The notes below the pieces were generated by a model that worked only from the letters and a program-made list of their open reading frames with translations, was not told where the DNA came from and ran no database searches. From contig NZ_AP018907.1 in the NCBI RefSeq assembly GCF_003966715.1, forward strand, positions 1,228,001 through 1,292,000: DNA of 64,000 nt, given 5' to 3'. The position numbers were made by a program, and so were the translations under genes. Below, in pieces: positions 28,236 through 37,797 of this stretch. Origin of the DNA: Blastochloris tepida (lineage in GTDB: Bacteria; Pseudomonadota; Alphaproteobacteria; Rhizobiales; Xanthobacteraceae). Position 1 is the stretch's first letter, and each line of letters opens with the position of its first letter.

Positions 28236-31076
28236 TCACGCCAGACCGCGTGCCTCCTTGGAACGCTGCTCCTGGGTCTTGAACGCGCCGAAGCGCGGCA
28301 GGAACTTGTCCCAGTCGATGATGTGGGCGTCGATCTCCGGCCCGTCGATGCAGGCGTGCTTGCGCACCAGCTTGCCGTCGATCATCACCGGCACCATGCA
28401 GGCGCCGCACATGCCGGTGGCGTCGACCATGATCGAGTTGAGGCTCGCCACCGTCTTCACGCCGTACGGCTTGGTGAGGTCGGAGACCACGCGCATCATG
28501 ATCGGCGGGCCGATGGTGACCACCTCGGCGATCTTGCGCCCCTTCGACGTCTTGTCGTTCTTCAGCATCTCTTCGAGCGGCGTGGTGACGAAGCCCTTGA
28601 GACCGAACGTGCCGTCATTGGTGGCGTAGATCACGTCGAGCTGATCGCCCCACTTGGCCTTCAGCCTGCCCATGCGCTCGTCCTCGCCCGTCCAGAACAG
28701 GAAGTCCTTGGAGCGGAAGCCGGCGATCAGCGTGACGTGGTTGCCGAGTTCGAGGTGCGCCCGGGCGATCGGGTACACCGGCGGCAGGCCGACACCGCCG
28801 GCGGTGAACACCACCGTCTGGTCGGGCCCGTAGTGGTGCAGCTCGCTGGCCTGACCCAGCGGGCCGGCGATGCCGGCGAACGCGTCGCCGATCGCCATCT
28901 TGTTCATGAGCAGCGTCGAGGTGCCCATACCCTGGATAACGAGGTCGATGGTGCCTTCCTCGGCGTCCCAGTCGGCCAGCGTCAGCGGGATCAGCTCGCC
29001 GTCGTCCCAGGCCAGCACGCGGACGAACTGGCCGGCCTTGGCCGAGCGCGCCACCATCGGCGCGCGGACCTTGAACTCGACGATGCCGCCGGCGAGCGGG
29101 ATCTTGTCGACGATGGTCTGCGCGACCTGACCCAGCTCGGTGTAGCGGGCGGCCTTCTCGACCCGGCTCTTGATCTCGGCCGCGTCGAACGGGATCTCGC
29201 CGACGATCTGACGCGCCGCCGCCTGTCCGTCGCCCGCCGCCATGATGGCGGTGGAGCCGCCGCGCGCGGCGTCGCCGCCCGAATAGACGTCGGGGATCGA
29301 GGTCGCCTTGGTCTTCGGCTCGACCTCGATGGTGCCCCACTTCGACACCTTCAGGGTGGGCTCGGCGTCCTTCATGATCGGGTTCGCCGTGTTGCCCAGC
29401 GCCATGATCACGAGGTCGACCGGCACGCGCTCGGTCTGGCCGGTCTTCACCGGCGCCCGGCGGCCCGACTTGTCGGGCGGGCCGAGTTCATTCACGTCGA
29501 GCACGGCGTGGGTGACGAAGTGGGTCTTGTCGTCGCCCAGGAACTCGCTCGGCGCGCGCAGCACCTTGAGATTGATGCCTTCTTCGAGCGCGTGGTGCAG
29601 CTCTTCCACGCGGGCCGGCATCTCGCTCTTGGTGCGGCGATAGACGATGGTAACGTTGGCGCCGAGACGCCGGGCGGTGCGCGCCGCGTCCATCGCGGTG
29701 TTGCCGCCGCCGATCACGAACACTTCCTTGCCCTTGGTGTCGGGCAGGGGGGTCTCGTACTTGTCGTCGATCGCCCGCATCAGGTTGACGCGGGTGAGGA
29801 ACTCGTTGGCCGACATCACGCCGAGCAGGTGCTCGCCCGGCACGTTCATGAAGGTCGGAAGGCCCGCGCCGGTGCCGACGAAGATCTTCCAGAAGCCGTT
29901 TTCCTTGAGGTCGTCGAGCGTCGCGGTCTTGCCGACCACGAAGTTCTTGACGAACCGGCCGCCGAGCAGGTTGATCTTCTTCACCACGTCGTCGATCAGC
30001 GTGTTCGGCAGGCGGAATTCCGGAATGCCGTAGCGCAGCACGCCGCCCAGCTCGTGGAACGCCTCGAACACGGTGACCGGGTAGCCCTCCACCGCGAGCA
30101 GATAGGCGTTGATGAGGCCGGAGGGACCCGAGCCCACCACCGCGATCGGCGGCTTCTCGGCCTTGGCCCACGGCGACACCACGCCGCCGAAGCGCTCCTC
30201 GGGGGACAGGCCGACCAGCTTCTCGTGCTCGGGCAGGAACCATTCAAGCTGGCCGATCTCGATCGGCCGCTTGGTGTGGGTGCACACGCCCTGGCACTGC
30301 AGCTCCTGCGGACAGACGCGGCCGGTGACGTTCGGCAGCGGGTTGCAGCTCTCGATCAGCTCCAGCGCCTGACGGAACTTGCCCTGGCCGAGCAGGTCCA
30401 GCATCTCGGGGATGTGGATCTTGACCGGGCAGCCGCCCTTGGGGTCGGTCTTGCCGTGGACCAGCACGCCCAATTCGCACGGCTTGTCGGCGCACTGCTT
30501 GTCGCGCAGCACCTCCAGCCACACGAACAGCTCGACCTCGCGGGTCGAATAGCCGAGCGCGCGGTAGCCGAGATAGCCGGTGTTCACCAGCTCGAAGTCG
30601 GTCGAGCGCTCCTCCGGCGGGCGGATGTAGGGCGGGATGAAGGTCTCGCCCGGCCAGCCCTCGGACAGGCCCTTGAACATCGGGTAGCGGTCGGACAGGT
30701 GGTCGTCGATCGCCTTGATGAACTTGCGCTTGAACTTGAGCGGCATCCCCCAGATGAACCGGGTGAGCACCGTGCTCATCTCGTCGTTGCGCAGCAGAAG
30801 CTCCCACAGCGTCCTGGTGAACGCTGCGCCAAGCTCCTCCTGCTGGAACTCCCAGGCGATGGCCTGGACGCCGTCGGCGACGAACATCGAGCGCAGCGAC
30901 TTGGGATCGCCGAGCAGGCGCTTCTTGAGCAGGTCGAGCTGCTTGTTGAACAGCTCGACCGCCGCAGTCTGCTCAAGCTGGGCGAGCTCGCTCTTGCTCG
31001 CCTCCAGCGTGCTGGCCGTCCGGGCGTAGCGGACGAGATCCTCGTTGGGGGTCCCTTGGGGGGAGGTGGTGCTCAT
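28236..31076 (-). CDS. Nfn-like NAD(P)H/ferredoxin flavoprotein, large-small fusion
   Basis: A 946-residue protein. After about 200 N-terminal residues of unknown fold comes a glutamate-synthase-small-subunit-like module: cysteines in CNPLPNVTGRVCPQELQCQG, an FAD site VVGSGPSGLINAYLL and an NADPH site FVIGGGNTAMDAARTARRLG. The C-terminal 270 residues are a ferredoxin-NADP reductase-type module (KAGQFVRVLAWDDGE, FTAGGVGLPPVYPIAR) with a [2Fe-2S] motif MCGACMVPV...KHACIDGPEID. That is the content of NfnB plus NfnA in one chain. In the Nfn family it would exchange electrons between reduced ferredoxin, NADH and NADPH; the direction here is inferred. The start overlaps the stop of the PFOR gene (ATGA), so the two are coupled. 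Confidence 0.85.
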   Translation of the reverse strand: MSTTSPQGTPNEDLVRYARTASTLEASKSELAQLEQTAAVELFNKQLDLLKKRLLGDPKSLRSMFVADGVQAIAWEFQQEELGAAFTRTLWELLLRNDEMSTVLTRFIWGMPLKFKRKFIKAIDDHLSDRYPMFKGLSEGWPGETFIPPYIRPPEERSTDFELVNTGYLGYRALGYSTREVELFVWLEVLRDKQCADKPCELGVLVHGKTDPKGGCPVKIHIPEMLDLLGQGKFRQALELIESCNPLPNVTGRVCPQELQCQGVCTHTKRPIEIGQLEWFLPEHEKLVGLSPEERFGGVVSPWAKAEKPPIAVVGSGPSGLINAYLLAVEGYPVTVFEAFHELGGVLRYGIPEFRLPNTLIDDVVKKINLLGGRFVKNFVVGKTATLDDLKENGFWKIFVGTGAGLPTFMNVPGEHLLGVMSANEFLTRVNLMRAIDDKYETPLPDTKGKEVFVIGGGNTAMDAARTARRLGANVTIVYRRTKSEMPARVEELHHALEEGINLKVLRAPSEFLGDDKTHFVTHAVLDVNELGPPDKSGRRAPVKTGQTERVPVDLVIMALGNTANPIMKDAEPTLKVSKWGTIEVEPKTKATSIPDVYSGGDAARGGSTAIMAAGDGQAAARQIVGEIPFDAAEIKSRVEKAARYTELGQVAQTIVDKIPLAGGIVEFKVRAPMVARSAKAGQFVRVLAWDDGELIPLTLADWDAEEGTIDLVIQGMGTSTLLMNKMAIGDAFAGIAGPLGQASELHHYGPDQTVVFTAGGVGLPPVYPIARAHLELGNHVTLIAGFRSKDFLFWTGEDERMGRLKAKWGDQLDVIYATNDGTFGLKGFVTTPLEEMLKNDKTSKGRKIAEVVTIGPPIMMRVVSDLTKPYGVKTVASLNSIMVDATGMCGACMVPVMIDGKLVRKHACIDGPEIDAHIIDWDKFLPRFGAFKTQEQRSKEARGLA

Positions 31077-34000
31077 CGAATGATCTCCGCATCACAATTG
31101 GCGGCGACGCGGGCCACGCGGCTCTTGAGGTCCGCGGTGATGGTCACCTTCTCAAGCGCACCCGGAATGGTGTGAGCCACTTCCTTGGTGCCGCCGTCAG
31201 CCACGATCACGGTCTTCTCGAACAACTCCGAGACCTGCTGGTAGCAGGTCTTGCAGTTGGTGCACTTCTCGACATCCTCGTCATGGATGAAGGCGATGCC
31301 GGCAGCCGAGCCATTGGCGCCGGCCGATGCGGCCGCAGCCGGGGCCGGAGCCGCCGCGGCGCCGCCGAAGGGCGACAGCGCGGTGGCGAGAGCGCCGTTG
31401 GCCGGCGCGCTCGAGGAGGCGGCCAGCTCGCTCATCGCGCGGGCGATGGTGTCGAGCGAGGACTCCTTCTCGGTCATCGCCTGCTCGTAGCGGGCCTGCA
31501 GCGCCGCCAGCTCGGTGCGGTGATCGGCGTCGAGCTGCTCGATCTCGCGGCCGGCGAGATAGCGCAGCGTCCGCCAGTACTTCCGGCGCTCCTCGACGAG
31601 GTGGACGATGGCGCTCGACACCTCCAGCTTGATGAGCTGCTGCTTGTCGTCGGTCGACCACACGAACGCGGTCTTGCCGGCGCGCGCGGCCTGCGGCAGT
31701 TCGACATACTCGTGGATCGCCACCGCATTGGTGTCGTCCTTGAGCTTGCGGAACTGCTTCAAGAAGCGCGTCTCGTCGCGGGCGAAGTCGGCCGGGGTCA
31801 GCGGCACCTGCATCAGCTTGGTCTGGCCATCCTCGACATAGGTGAGGGTGGTGGTGGTCCAGTCCTTGTCGACGTCCGGGTTGCCGTCGAGCGAGAAGCG
31901 GCTCTTCAGGCCGGTCTGGCGCGGGTCGTGGACGAACACCGGGCTCATGCGGCTCTCGACGGCGAGGCGGGCGCGGCGCGCCGCCGCGGCGTCGGCAATG
32001 CCGTGCTCGGCCTGGCAGGGGGTGTAGACGTCGAGCACCGCCGGCGAGGAGGAGTGGTTGAGATACTCCATCACGCTCTTCAGGAAGTGGCCCTGGATCG
32101 CGGTCGAGGTCTGCACCACGAACACGTTCGGGTGGAACGCGGCGATCAGGCCGAGCTCCTTGCGGTCTTCCTGCTTGCCGGGGTGGGCGGCGCCGAACCG
32201 CGACAGATCCGAATCCTGGCCGGTGAGGCTTGCCGTCGAGGTCTGGCCGCCGGTGTTGGAATAGACGCCGGTGTTCAGCACCACCACCTTGACCGGGGTC
32301 GAGGTGGCGAGGAGACGCGACAGCGCGCCGAAGCCGATGTCGTAGGTGGCACCGTCGCCGCCCATCGACACGACGGTCGGCAGCAGCGCCATCTCGTCCG
32401 GCGTGAAGTCCTTCCAGCTCAGGGTGCGGAACGCCTTGTCGTAGAGGCCGGCATCATAGGCGTCGGCCAGCTCCAGCTTGGCGATGCGCAGCGCCTTCAC
32501 ATCGTCCACCGCCGAGGCGGTGAGACCCTCGAACAGGCCCTTGGCGACCGCCGGGGTGTCCTGGAACAGGCTGTTCACCCACGGGTCGTTGTAGGGGTTG
32601 AAGGGGAAGGTCGAGGCATAGACCGACGAGCAGCCGGTGGCGTTGGCGATCACCGCCGAGGCCGGGCCGTTGCCGGTCGGGCCGCTCTCCAGCAGGAACT
32701 GGCGCTTCTCCAGCGTCGCGATGACGGTCGAGATGCGTTCGCGGCGGGCGGCGTCGTCCTGCACGGCGGCGAGCTTGGCCTTGAGCTGGTCGATCAGCGC
32801 CTCGAGCTCGCGCAGGTGCTCCTTGCGGCGCCGGGTCTGGATGGCGTGGTTGGAGGCCAGCACCAGACGGATGGCGGTGACCTCGCCGCAGCCGCGGCAG
32901 GCGCCGTGGCCGCCGGTGGTCGAGTAGTAGTTGGCGCGGTCGAGCATCAGCCGCTTGGTGTCGCCGCCGTCCTTCAGCGCGCCGTCGGTGAAGCGCGACG
33001 GGGTGTTGGCGGTGTGGCTGAGGAACTCGAAGCGCGCCTGCAGCGTGTCGAGCAGGGCGGCGTCCTGCTGGCGCTCCTTCAGCGCGCCGGGGCCGCACAC
33101 GTCGATGCACTCGAGACAGCCCGAGCACTTCCAGGGGTCGACCGCGACGGAGTAGAGGCCGCCGGTGCCGGGCTTGTCCTTCTCCATGGCGTCGAAGAAC
33201 GGCCGGGTGCGGGCCACCGGGAACAGCGCCAGCGTCTCGGCGAGACGGCCGAGATTGCGCTTCAGCGTGGCGTTGTCGGTGTCGATCGAGGCAGCCGCCT
33301 GGGCCACCGCCGCGTCGAACGCGACGGCATCCTTGGTGGCGCGGTAGACCTCGCGCACCGCCTCGGCCAGCGGATAGACCTGGGCGCGCAGCGCGTCGAG
33401 CTGGGCCTCGGGCAGATCGAGGTGCTTGATGCCGGTCGCCAGCAGGTCCTGGATGTCGTGGACGGTGTTGGGGATGGCGGCATCCGGGCACACCAGCGTG
33501 CATTCCATGCAGCCGGTGCAGAGATCCGGGTTGAACTCCGGCACGTCGCGGCGGAACAGGCCCTTGTCCTTCCACGCCGCAGAGCCGGCGGGAATGAACA
33601 TGCCCGAGCCGGGCAGCACCGGCGCCTCGGCGATGGTGCCGTCGCGGAACGGCGCGGCGATCATCTCGTCATAATATTCGCGGTCGAAGAAGCCCTCGCT
33701 CGGGGCGACGCCACCCGTGCGGCACATCGCGGCCGAGATGGCGACGGTGCGGGCGGCCTTGGCCGAGGCCTCGGCCTCGACGGCGGCGAATTCCGGCTGG
33801 GTGTAGTCGAGCGCCTGGGTGGCTTCCAGGCCCTCCTTGATCACCGCCATGTTGCCTTCGACGACGGCGCCGCCCTTGGAGCCGAACTTCTTGGCGATCT
33901 GCTGGCGCACCTTGGTGAGGATGGTGTCCATCGAGGCGCCGGCGGTGATGCGGTCGACCTTGCCGCACACCGCGCCGATGAAGGCGATGCCCATCATGCG

Positions 34001-36055
34001 GGTCTCGAGCTCCGGCGTCGGCGCGTGGCGCTTGGCCACCGCGAAGCCGTCGACGATGAACATCTTGATCTTCTTGTCGCGGATGGTCTTGCGGGCGCGC
34101 TCCGGCAGCTCCTTCCACACGTCGAGCGGGGAGAGGTTGGACTGCAGGACGAAGGTGCCGCCCTCGACCAGACCGCGCAGCGGGTTGGCGTGCGCGAACA
34201 CCTTGTGGTCGGGCGAGACCACGATCTCGACGTCCTCGAGATCGGCGTTGGTGAGCTTCACCGTCTCGGGGCTCAGCGTGATGTAGTAGTTGGTCGGCGC
34301 GCCGCTCTTCTCGGAGCCGTATTTCGGCGCGGCCTTGGAGTGGAGATCCAGCACGCCGGCCAGAATGTCGGTGAGCAGCTTGCCGGTGGCCACCGTGCCG
34401 TAGCCGCCGACCGAGTGGAAGCGGATGCGGAAGGCCTCGGGCGGCAGCAGGTTCGGGTTGGGCTCGGTTTCGAGCGCCATCAGCTCGGTGTCGGGATAGG
34501 CGGCCTTGAGCCGCTCCTGCAGCGCGGCGAGCTTGGGCGAGGGGTTCTTGGCGAAGAACTGCGAGCCGAGATAGACGAACGGCGCGTTCTTCGTCTCCAT
34601 GTTCTTGAAGGCGGCGACGAGGTGGCGCGGCTGCAGGTCATGGGCGCCGAGGCCGAAGATCGCGGTGGTGATCTTGGGCAGGGTCTTGATGGCCGGGATG
34701 CCGGGGTGACGCTCGCCATTGGCAGCGTTCTCGACGCCCTTGAACAGCGCCTGGGTCACGAAGCTGGTCAGCGCGGTGACGTCGGAGCGCTCCAGCACGG
34801 TGACGGCGGTCTTGCCGGCCAGCGCGGCGACGAGCTCGGCCTCCGGGAACGGCTGCAGCAGCTTCACCGACACCACGCCGACCTTCTTGCCCTGGCTGCG
34901 CAGGTAGGTGGCGACGGCCTCGGCGTCGTCGGTGACCGAGCCCAGGCCCACCACCACGTGCTCGGCGTCCTCGCACATGAAGGTGTGGACCGGCTTGTAC
35001 TCGCGGCCGGTGAGGGCGGAGTATTCGGCCATGGCCTCGCGCACGAAGCGCGGCACCTCGGCGACGAAGTGGGTGCGGTGGTCGACCGAGCCGGCCTGGA
35101 AGTCGGGCTGGTTCTGCACGCCGCCGGTGAGGCCGGGATTGTTGATGTCGACCAGCGCCGGCACGCGCTGGCGGGTGCCCTTCTCGAAGGCGTTCAGCCA
35201 CTGGCGGCGCCACTGGCCCTGCAGCTCCTCGGGGATCCAGCGCAGGGTGGCCTCGATCAGGCCGCCCTCATTGTCGGTCTCGATCACCGAGGCGTAGGTG
35301 TCGAGGTATTCCTTGATCTTGATGAAGGCGTCGCCGGCGAAGTCGCCCTGGTGCTTGGCGAGATACTGCTTGAGCTGGAACACGCGGCCCTTGGCGCCGA
35401 ACAGGATCTCCTGGGCGACGGTGGGGCACTTCATGCGGCCGGCCGGGTCGCCGAGGAACTCGTGCAGAAGCTCCGGCTCCGGCATCAGGGCTTCGCTCAT
35501 CATGTGGCTGGTGGCGAAGCCGTCCATCGCGTTGGCGACCGGGATCAGCGAGTTGGCGCTCACTTTATAGGCAATGGCGGCGAGGTCGGCCGCCTCCTGC
35601 GGGTTGGAGCCGAACAGGATTGTGTAGCCCGACTGCAGCAGCGCATAGACGTCGTCGTGGCCGGCCATCACGTTGAGCGAGTGCTTGGTGACGACGCGGG
35701 CGGCCACCTGCAGCACGAAGCCGCCGACGCGCTTGCCCACCGTGACGTAGTGGGATTCAAGCCCGTACAGGATGCCCTGCGAGGACGAGGCGTTGGAGAC
35801 GTACTTGCCGCCGGTCAGCGCCGCGCCGAGCGCGCCCGACTGGGCCGAGTGCTCGCCCTCCGGCTCGAAGAAGAAGGGGTGCTTGCCCCAGACATTGCAG
35901 CCGCCCGAGGCACGGAACGCTTCATAGATCTCGGAGATCTCGGTGGAGGGCGTGATCGGGTAGCCGATGACGCCGCCGCAGACGTGGCCCATGACCTGGG
36001 CAACCGCGCCGTTGCCGTGAATTACGCTGGGAATGCCGGGATACTTTGCGTTCAT
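31073..36055 (-). CDS. Pyruvate:ferredoxin (flavodoxin) oxidoreductase, unusually long
   Basis: A 1660-residue single-chain 2-oxoacid oxidoreductase that would convert pyruvate and CoA to acetyl-CoA and CO2, reducing ferredoxin. Domain order: pyrimidine-binding (GVIGYPITPSTEISEIYEAF), domain II, gamma domain (FHSVGGYGTVATGKLLTDIL), two [4Fe-4S] motifs (CTGCMECTLVCP, CSGCLECIDVC), and a TPP domain (GHGACRGCGEVTAIRL, MGGDGATYDIGFGALSRLLA, NTGVYSNTGGQTS). Usual PFORs have 1150-1200 residues. The extra length includes an insert between the ferredoxin motifs, a coiled-coil-like insert near EHLRELEALIDQLKAKLAAV and a C-terminal Ala/Pro-rich linker leading to an added cysteine motif CTNCKTCYQQVSELFE. 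It resembles nifJ in function, but the long form is distinct. It lies 2 kb from nifA. Confidence 0.9.
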   Translation of the reverse strand: MNAKYPGIPSVIHGNGAVAQVMGHVCGGVIGYPITPSTEISEIYEAFRASGGCNVWGKHPFFFEPEGEHSAQSGALGAALTGGKYVSNASSSQGILYGLESHYVTVGKRVGGFVLQVAARVVTKHSLNVMAGHDDVYALLQSGYTILFGSNPQEAADLAAIAYKVSANSLIPVANAMDGFATSHMMSEALMPEPELLHEFLGDPAGRMKCPTVAQEILFGAKGRVFQLKQYLAKHQGDFAGDAFIKIKEYLDTYASVIETDNEGGLIEATLRWIPEELQGQWRRQWLNAFEKGTRQRVPALVDINNPGLTGGVQNQPDFQAGSVDHRTHFVAEVPRFVREAMAEYSALTGREYKPVHTFMCEDAEHVVVGLGSVTDDAEAVATYLRSQGKKVGVVSVKLLQPFPEAELVAALAGKTAVTVLERSDVTALTSFVTQALFKGVENAANGERHPGIPAIKTLPKITTAIFGLGAHDLQPRHLVAAFKNMETKNAPFVYLGSQFFAKNPSPKLAALQERLKAAYPDTELMALETEPNPNLLPPEAFRIRFHSVGGYGTVATGKLLTDILAGVLDLHSKAAPKYGSEKSGAPTNYYITLSPETVKLTNADLEDVEIVVSPDHKVFAHANPLRGLVEGGTFVLQSNLSPLDVWKELPERARKTIRDKKIKMFIVDGFAVAKRHAPTPELETRMMGIAFIGAVCGKVDRITAGASMDTILTKVRQQIAKKFGSKGGAVVEGNMAVIKEGLEATQALDYTQPEFAAVEAEASAKAARTVAISAAMCRTGGVAPSEGFFDREYYDEMIAAPFRDGTIAEAPVLPGSGMFIPAGSAAWKDKGLFRRDVPEFNPDLCTGCMECTLVCPDAAIPNTVHDIQDLLATGIKHLDLPEAQLDALRAQVYPLAEAVREVYRATKDAVAFDAAVAQAAASIDTDNATLKRNLGRLAETLALFPVARTRPFFDAMEKDKPGTGGLYSVAVDPWKCSGCLECIDVCGPGALKERQQDAALLDTLQARFEFLSHTANTPSRFTDGALKDGGDTKRLMLDRANYYSTTGGHGACRGCGEVTAIRLVLASNHAIQTRRRKEHLRELEALIDQLKAKLAAVQDDAARRERISTVIATLEKRQFLLESGPTGNGPASAVIANATGCSSVYASTFPFNPYNDPWVNSLFQDTPAVAKGLFEGLTASAVDDVKALRIAKLELADAYDAGLYDKAFRTLSWKDFTPDEMALLPTVVSMGGDGATYDIGFGALSRLLATSTPVKVVVLNTGVYSNTGGQTSTASLTGQDSDLSRFGAAHPGKQEDRKELGLIAAFHPNVFVVQTSTAIQGHFLKSVMEYLNHSSSPAVLDVYTPCQAEHGIADAAAARRARLAVESRMSPVFVHDPRQTGLKSRFSLDGNPDVDKDWTTTTLTYVEDGQTKLMQVPLTPADFARDETRFLKQFRKLKDDTNAVAIHEYVELPQAARAGKTAFVWSTDDKQQLIKLEVSSAIVHLVEERRKYWRTLRYLAGREIEQLDADHRTELAALQARYEQAMTEKESSLDTIARAMSELAASSSAPANGALATALSPFGGAAAAPAPAAAASAGANGSAAGIAFIHDEDVEKCTNCKTCYQQVSELFEKTVIVADGGTKEVAHTIPGALEKVTITADLKSRVARVAANCDAEIIR

Positions 36056-36170
36056 GTGCCAAGTCCGTATGAGCCAAGTCCGAATGGGTAAAGCGCATCG
36101 CGCGACCTGCTCAGAACGAGCATCGCGTCCACTCGCGGGGGTCGCCTGCCCACCGCATCGCCACGGCGCG

Positions 36171-36200
36171 CTTATAGTGCCTGTGACGTTGGCATGTCCA
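36171..36200 (-). promoter_or_regulatory. Sigma-70-type promoter candidate for the PFOR operon
   Basis: On the minus strand TGGACA is followed after 18 bp by TATAAG, 116 bp before the PFOR start. Each box matches the consensus in five of six positions. No -24/-12 element or NifA site was seen here, which suggests that the operon is not directly NifA-driven. Confidence 0.45.
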
Positions 36201-36466
36201 TGTCCACTTTTTGGCTAGACCGTTGCCGGAGGCCGCCGATCGGGGAAAGAACCGGACGCCGGCAGACTAGCTCGCCGGTCTCGCAAGTCATTCGCAAACC
36301 AAACTCAGGGGAATCCCTGGAAGTTCGCTCGAAAACATCTCGCCACTTCTGTGTGCAGCGCTCATCCGTAAGATGTCGCATGACACTATGACGCGATCCT
36401 TCCCTAGGTGCTTGGGCAGCACAGAACGAGAACCGCCCAGCCGCTTGCTGCGGCGCACACAATCCT
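36201..36466. other. Intergenic region without a recognised gene
   Basis: Between the PFOR promoter candidate and the tandem repeat. Moderate GC, no domain-bearing frame on either strand, no clear RNA gene. Confidence 0.35.
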
Positions 36467-36565
36467 GTCTGGAACCCGCCCAAATCGGGTTCGCTGCCCG
36501 GTTTGGAACCCGATCAGGTCGGGTTCGCTGCCTGTCTGGAACCCGACCAAGTCGGGTTCTCCGCC
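36467..36565. repeat. Three tandem 33-34-bp units, each an inverted repeat
   Basis: Units at 36467-36499, 36500-36533 and 36534-36565 each carry GGAACCCG-N6-CGGGTTC. The arms are conserved while the six central bases differ (CCCAAAT, ATCAGGT, ACCAAGT). Arm conservation with variable centre suggests either a protein-binding palindrome or a hairpin. Confidence 0.85.
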
Positions 36566-36679
36566 GCGGCCCAAACTTCGCCCATCTGGTGTGGAAATTG
36601 CTTCGGGTGATACTCGCTTGTCGTGAAAACCCGTCATGATCCCTTCATGCGGTTGCCGGCCTCCGGGGCCGGGGAGCCG

Positions 36680-36812
36680 CATTCCGGTCGCCGAAAATCC
36701 CGTCATCGAGACTTTCGTGCAGACTTGGTTCGTGCAGACTTGGTTTGCAAACCAGGGATTTTCGGCGAGACCGTTTCCGGTTTCCCGAAGGGATCGACCG
36801 GAAACCGTATCA
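36680..36812. repeat. Dispersed palindromic repeat, family A, copy 2
   Basis: It contains GATTTTCGGCGAGACCGTTT, CCCGAAGGGATCGACCGGAA and ends ACCGTATCATG. Inside is a tandem 16-bp duplication, CAGACTTGGTTCGTG/CAGACTTGGTTTG. The left end lacks the GATACGGTTTCCGG arm seen in the other two copies, so it is truncated. It ends 43 bp before the fixR start. Confidence 0.82.
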
Positions 36813-36855
36813 TGGGCCGCCTGCAAACGGCGGTCCGCAGCGCAGGACCGAGGCC

Positions 36856-37797
36856 GTGACCGACGACCCCCACGCTCCGCCGTCCGCCCCGGCGCCCGCA
36901 TCGGCCGAGCCGCCGCGTGGCTGCCCATCATCTGCGCACGCAGCCGCGGCCGCTCCGGCGCCGGCCGCTGGCGGCGGCTGCCCGGCCCATGCGGCGGACC
37001 CGGCGGCGATGCACCCGCATGCGCAGGTCTATGCGCACGCCCACCCGCACGCGCTGCCCGATCTGGGCCGGACCATGGTGCTCACCGGCGCCTCGCGCGG
37101 CATCGGCCATGCCACGGTGCGCCGCTTCTCGGAGACCGGCTGGCGGATCATCACCTGCTCGCGCCAGCCCTTCAACCGCCAGCGCTGCCCGTGGGAGGAG
37201 GGGCCGGACGACCATGTGCAGGTCGATCTCTCTGACCGCCGGGAGTTGCAGCTCGCCATCCACGACATCAAGGCCAAGCTCAACGGCAAGCCGCTGCATG
37301 CGCTGGTCAACAATGCCGGCATCTCGCCCAAGACGTCGGCCGGAAGCCGGATGAGTTCGCTGGTGACGCCGGTGGAGACCTGGCTGCAGGTGATCCAGGT
37401 GAATTTCCTGGCGCCGATGCTGCTGGCGCGCGGCCTGTTCGAGGAGCTGGCGGCGGCGCACGGCAGCGTGGTCAACGTCACCTCGATCGTCGGCTCGCGC
37501 GTCCACCCCTTCGCCGGGACGGCCTATGCCACCTCCAAGGCGGCGCTGGCCTGCCTGACTCGCGAGATGGCCCACGATTTCGCCCCGCACGGCATCCGGG
37601 TCAACGCGATTGCACCGGGCGAGATCAAGACCGAAATTCTATCGCCGGAGACGGCCGAGCGGCTGGCGCCCACCATCCCGATGCGCCGGATCGGCACGCC
37701 CGAAGAGGTGGCGGAAGTCATCTATTTCCTCTGCTCCGATGCGTCGAGCTACGTCACCGGCACGGAGATCGAGATCAATGGCGGACAGCATCTGTAG
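36856..37797 (+). CDS. fixR: FixR-like short-chain dehydrogenase/reductase
   Basis: A 313-residue SDR. The cofactor loop is TGASRGIGHATVRRF, then NNAGISPK, and the catalytic pair sits in YATSKAALACL. The C-terminus ends with the classical GTEIEINGGQHL. About 70 extra N-terminal residues are alanine/proline/histidine-rich (HPHAQVYAHAHPHALPDLG). A GTG start at 36856 is preferred: the frame upstream of it lies in repeat family A. In Bradyrhizobium an SDR gene, fixR, directly precedes nifA and is dispensable for fixation. Position and similarity argue for that gene here. No -24/-12 promoter was found upstream. Confidence 0.78.
   Translation: MTDDPHAPPSAPAPASAEPPRGCPSSAHAAAAAPAPAAGGGCPAHAADPAAMHPHAQVYAHAHPHALPDLGRTMVLTGASRGIGHATVRRFSETGWRIITCSRQPFNRQRCPWEEGPDDHVQVDLSDRRELQLAIHDIKAKLNGKPLHALVNNAGISPKTSAGSRMSSLVTPVETWLQVIQVNFLAPMLLARGLFEELAAAHGSVVNVTSIVGSRVHPFAGTAYATSKAALACLTREMAHDFAPHGIRVNAIAPGEIKTEILSPETAERLAPTIPMRRIGTPEEVAEVIYFLCSDASSYVTGTEIEINGGQHL

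Noticed and set aside
31172..36091. 1639-codon plus-strand open frame
   Set aside because: Antisense shadow of the PFOR gene, caused by high GC at third codon positions.
36467..36565. Possible CRISPR array
   Set aside because: Units are contiguous, with no unique spacers of 30 bases or more, and there are no cas genes.
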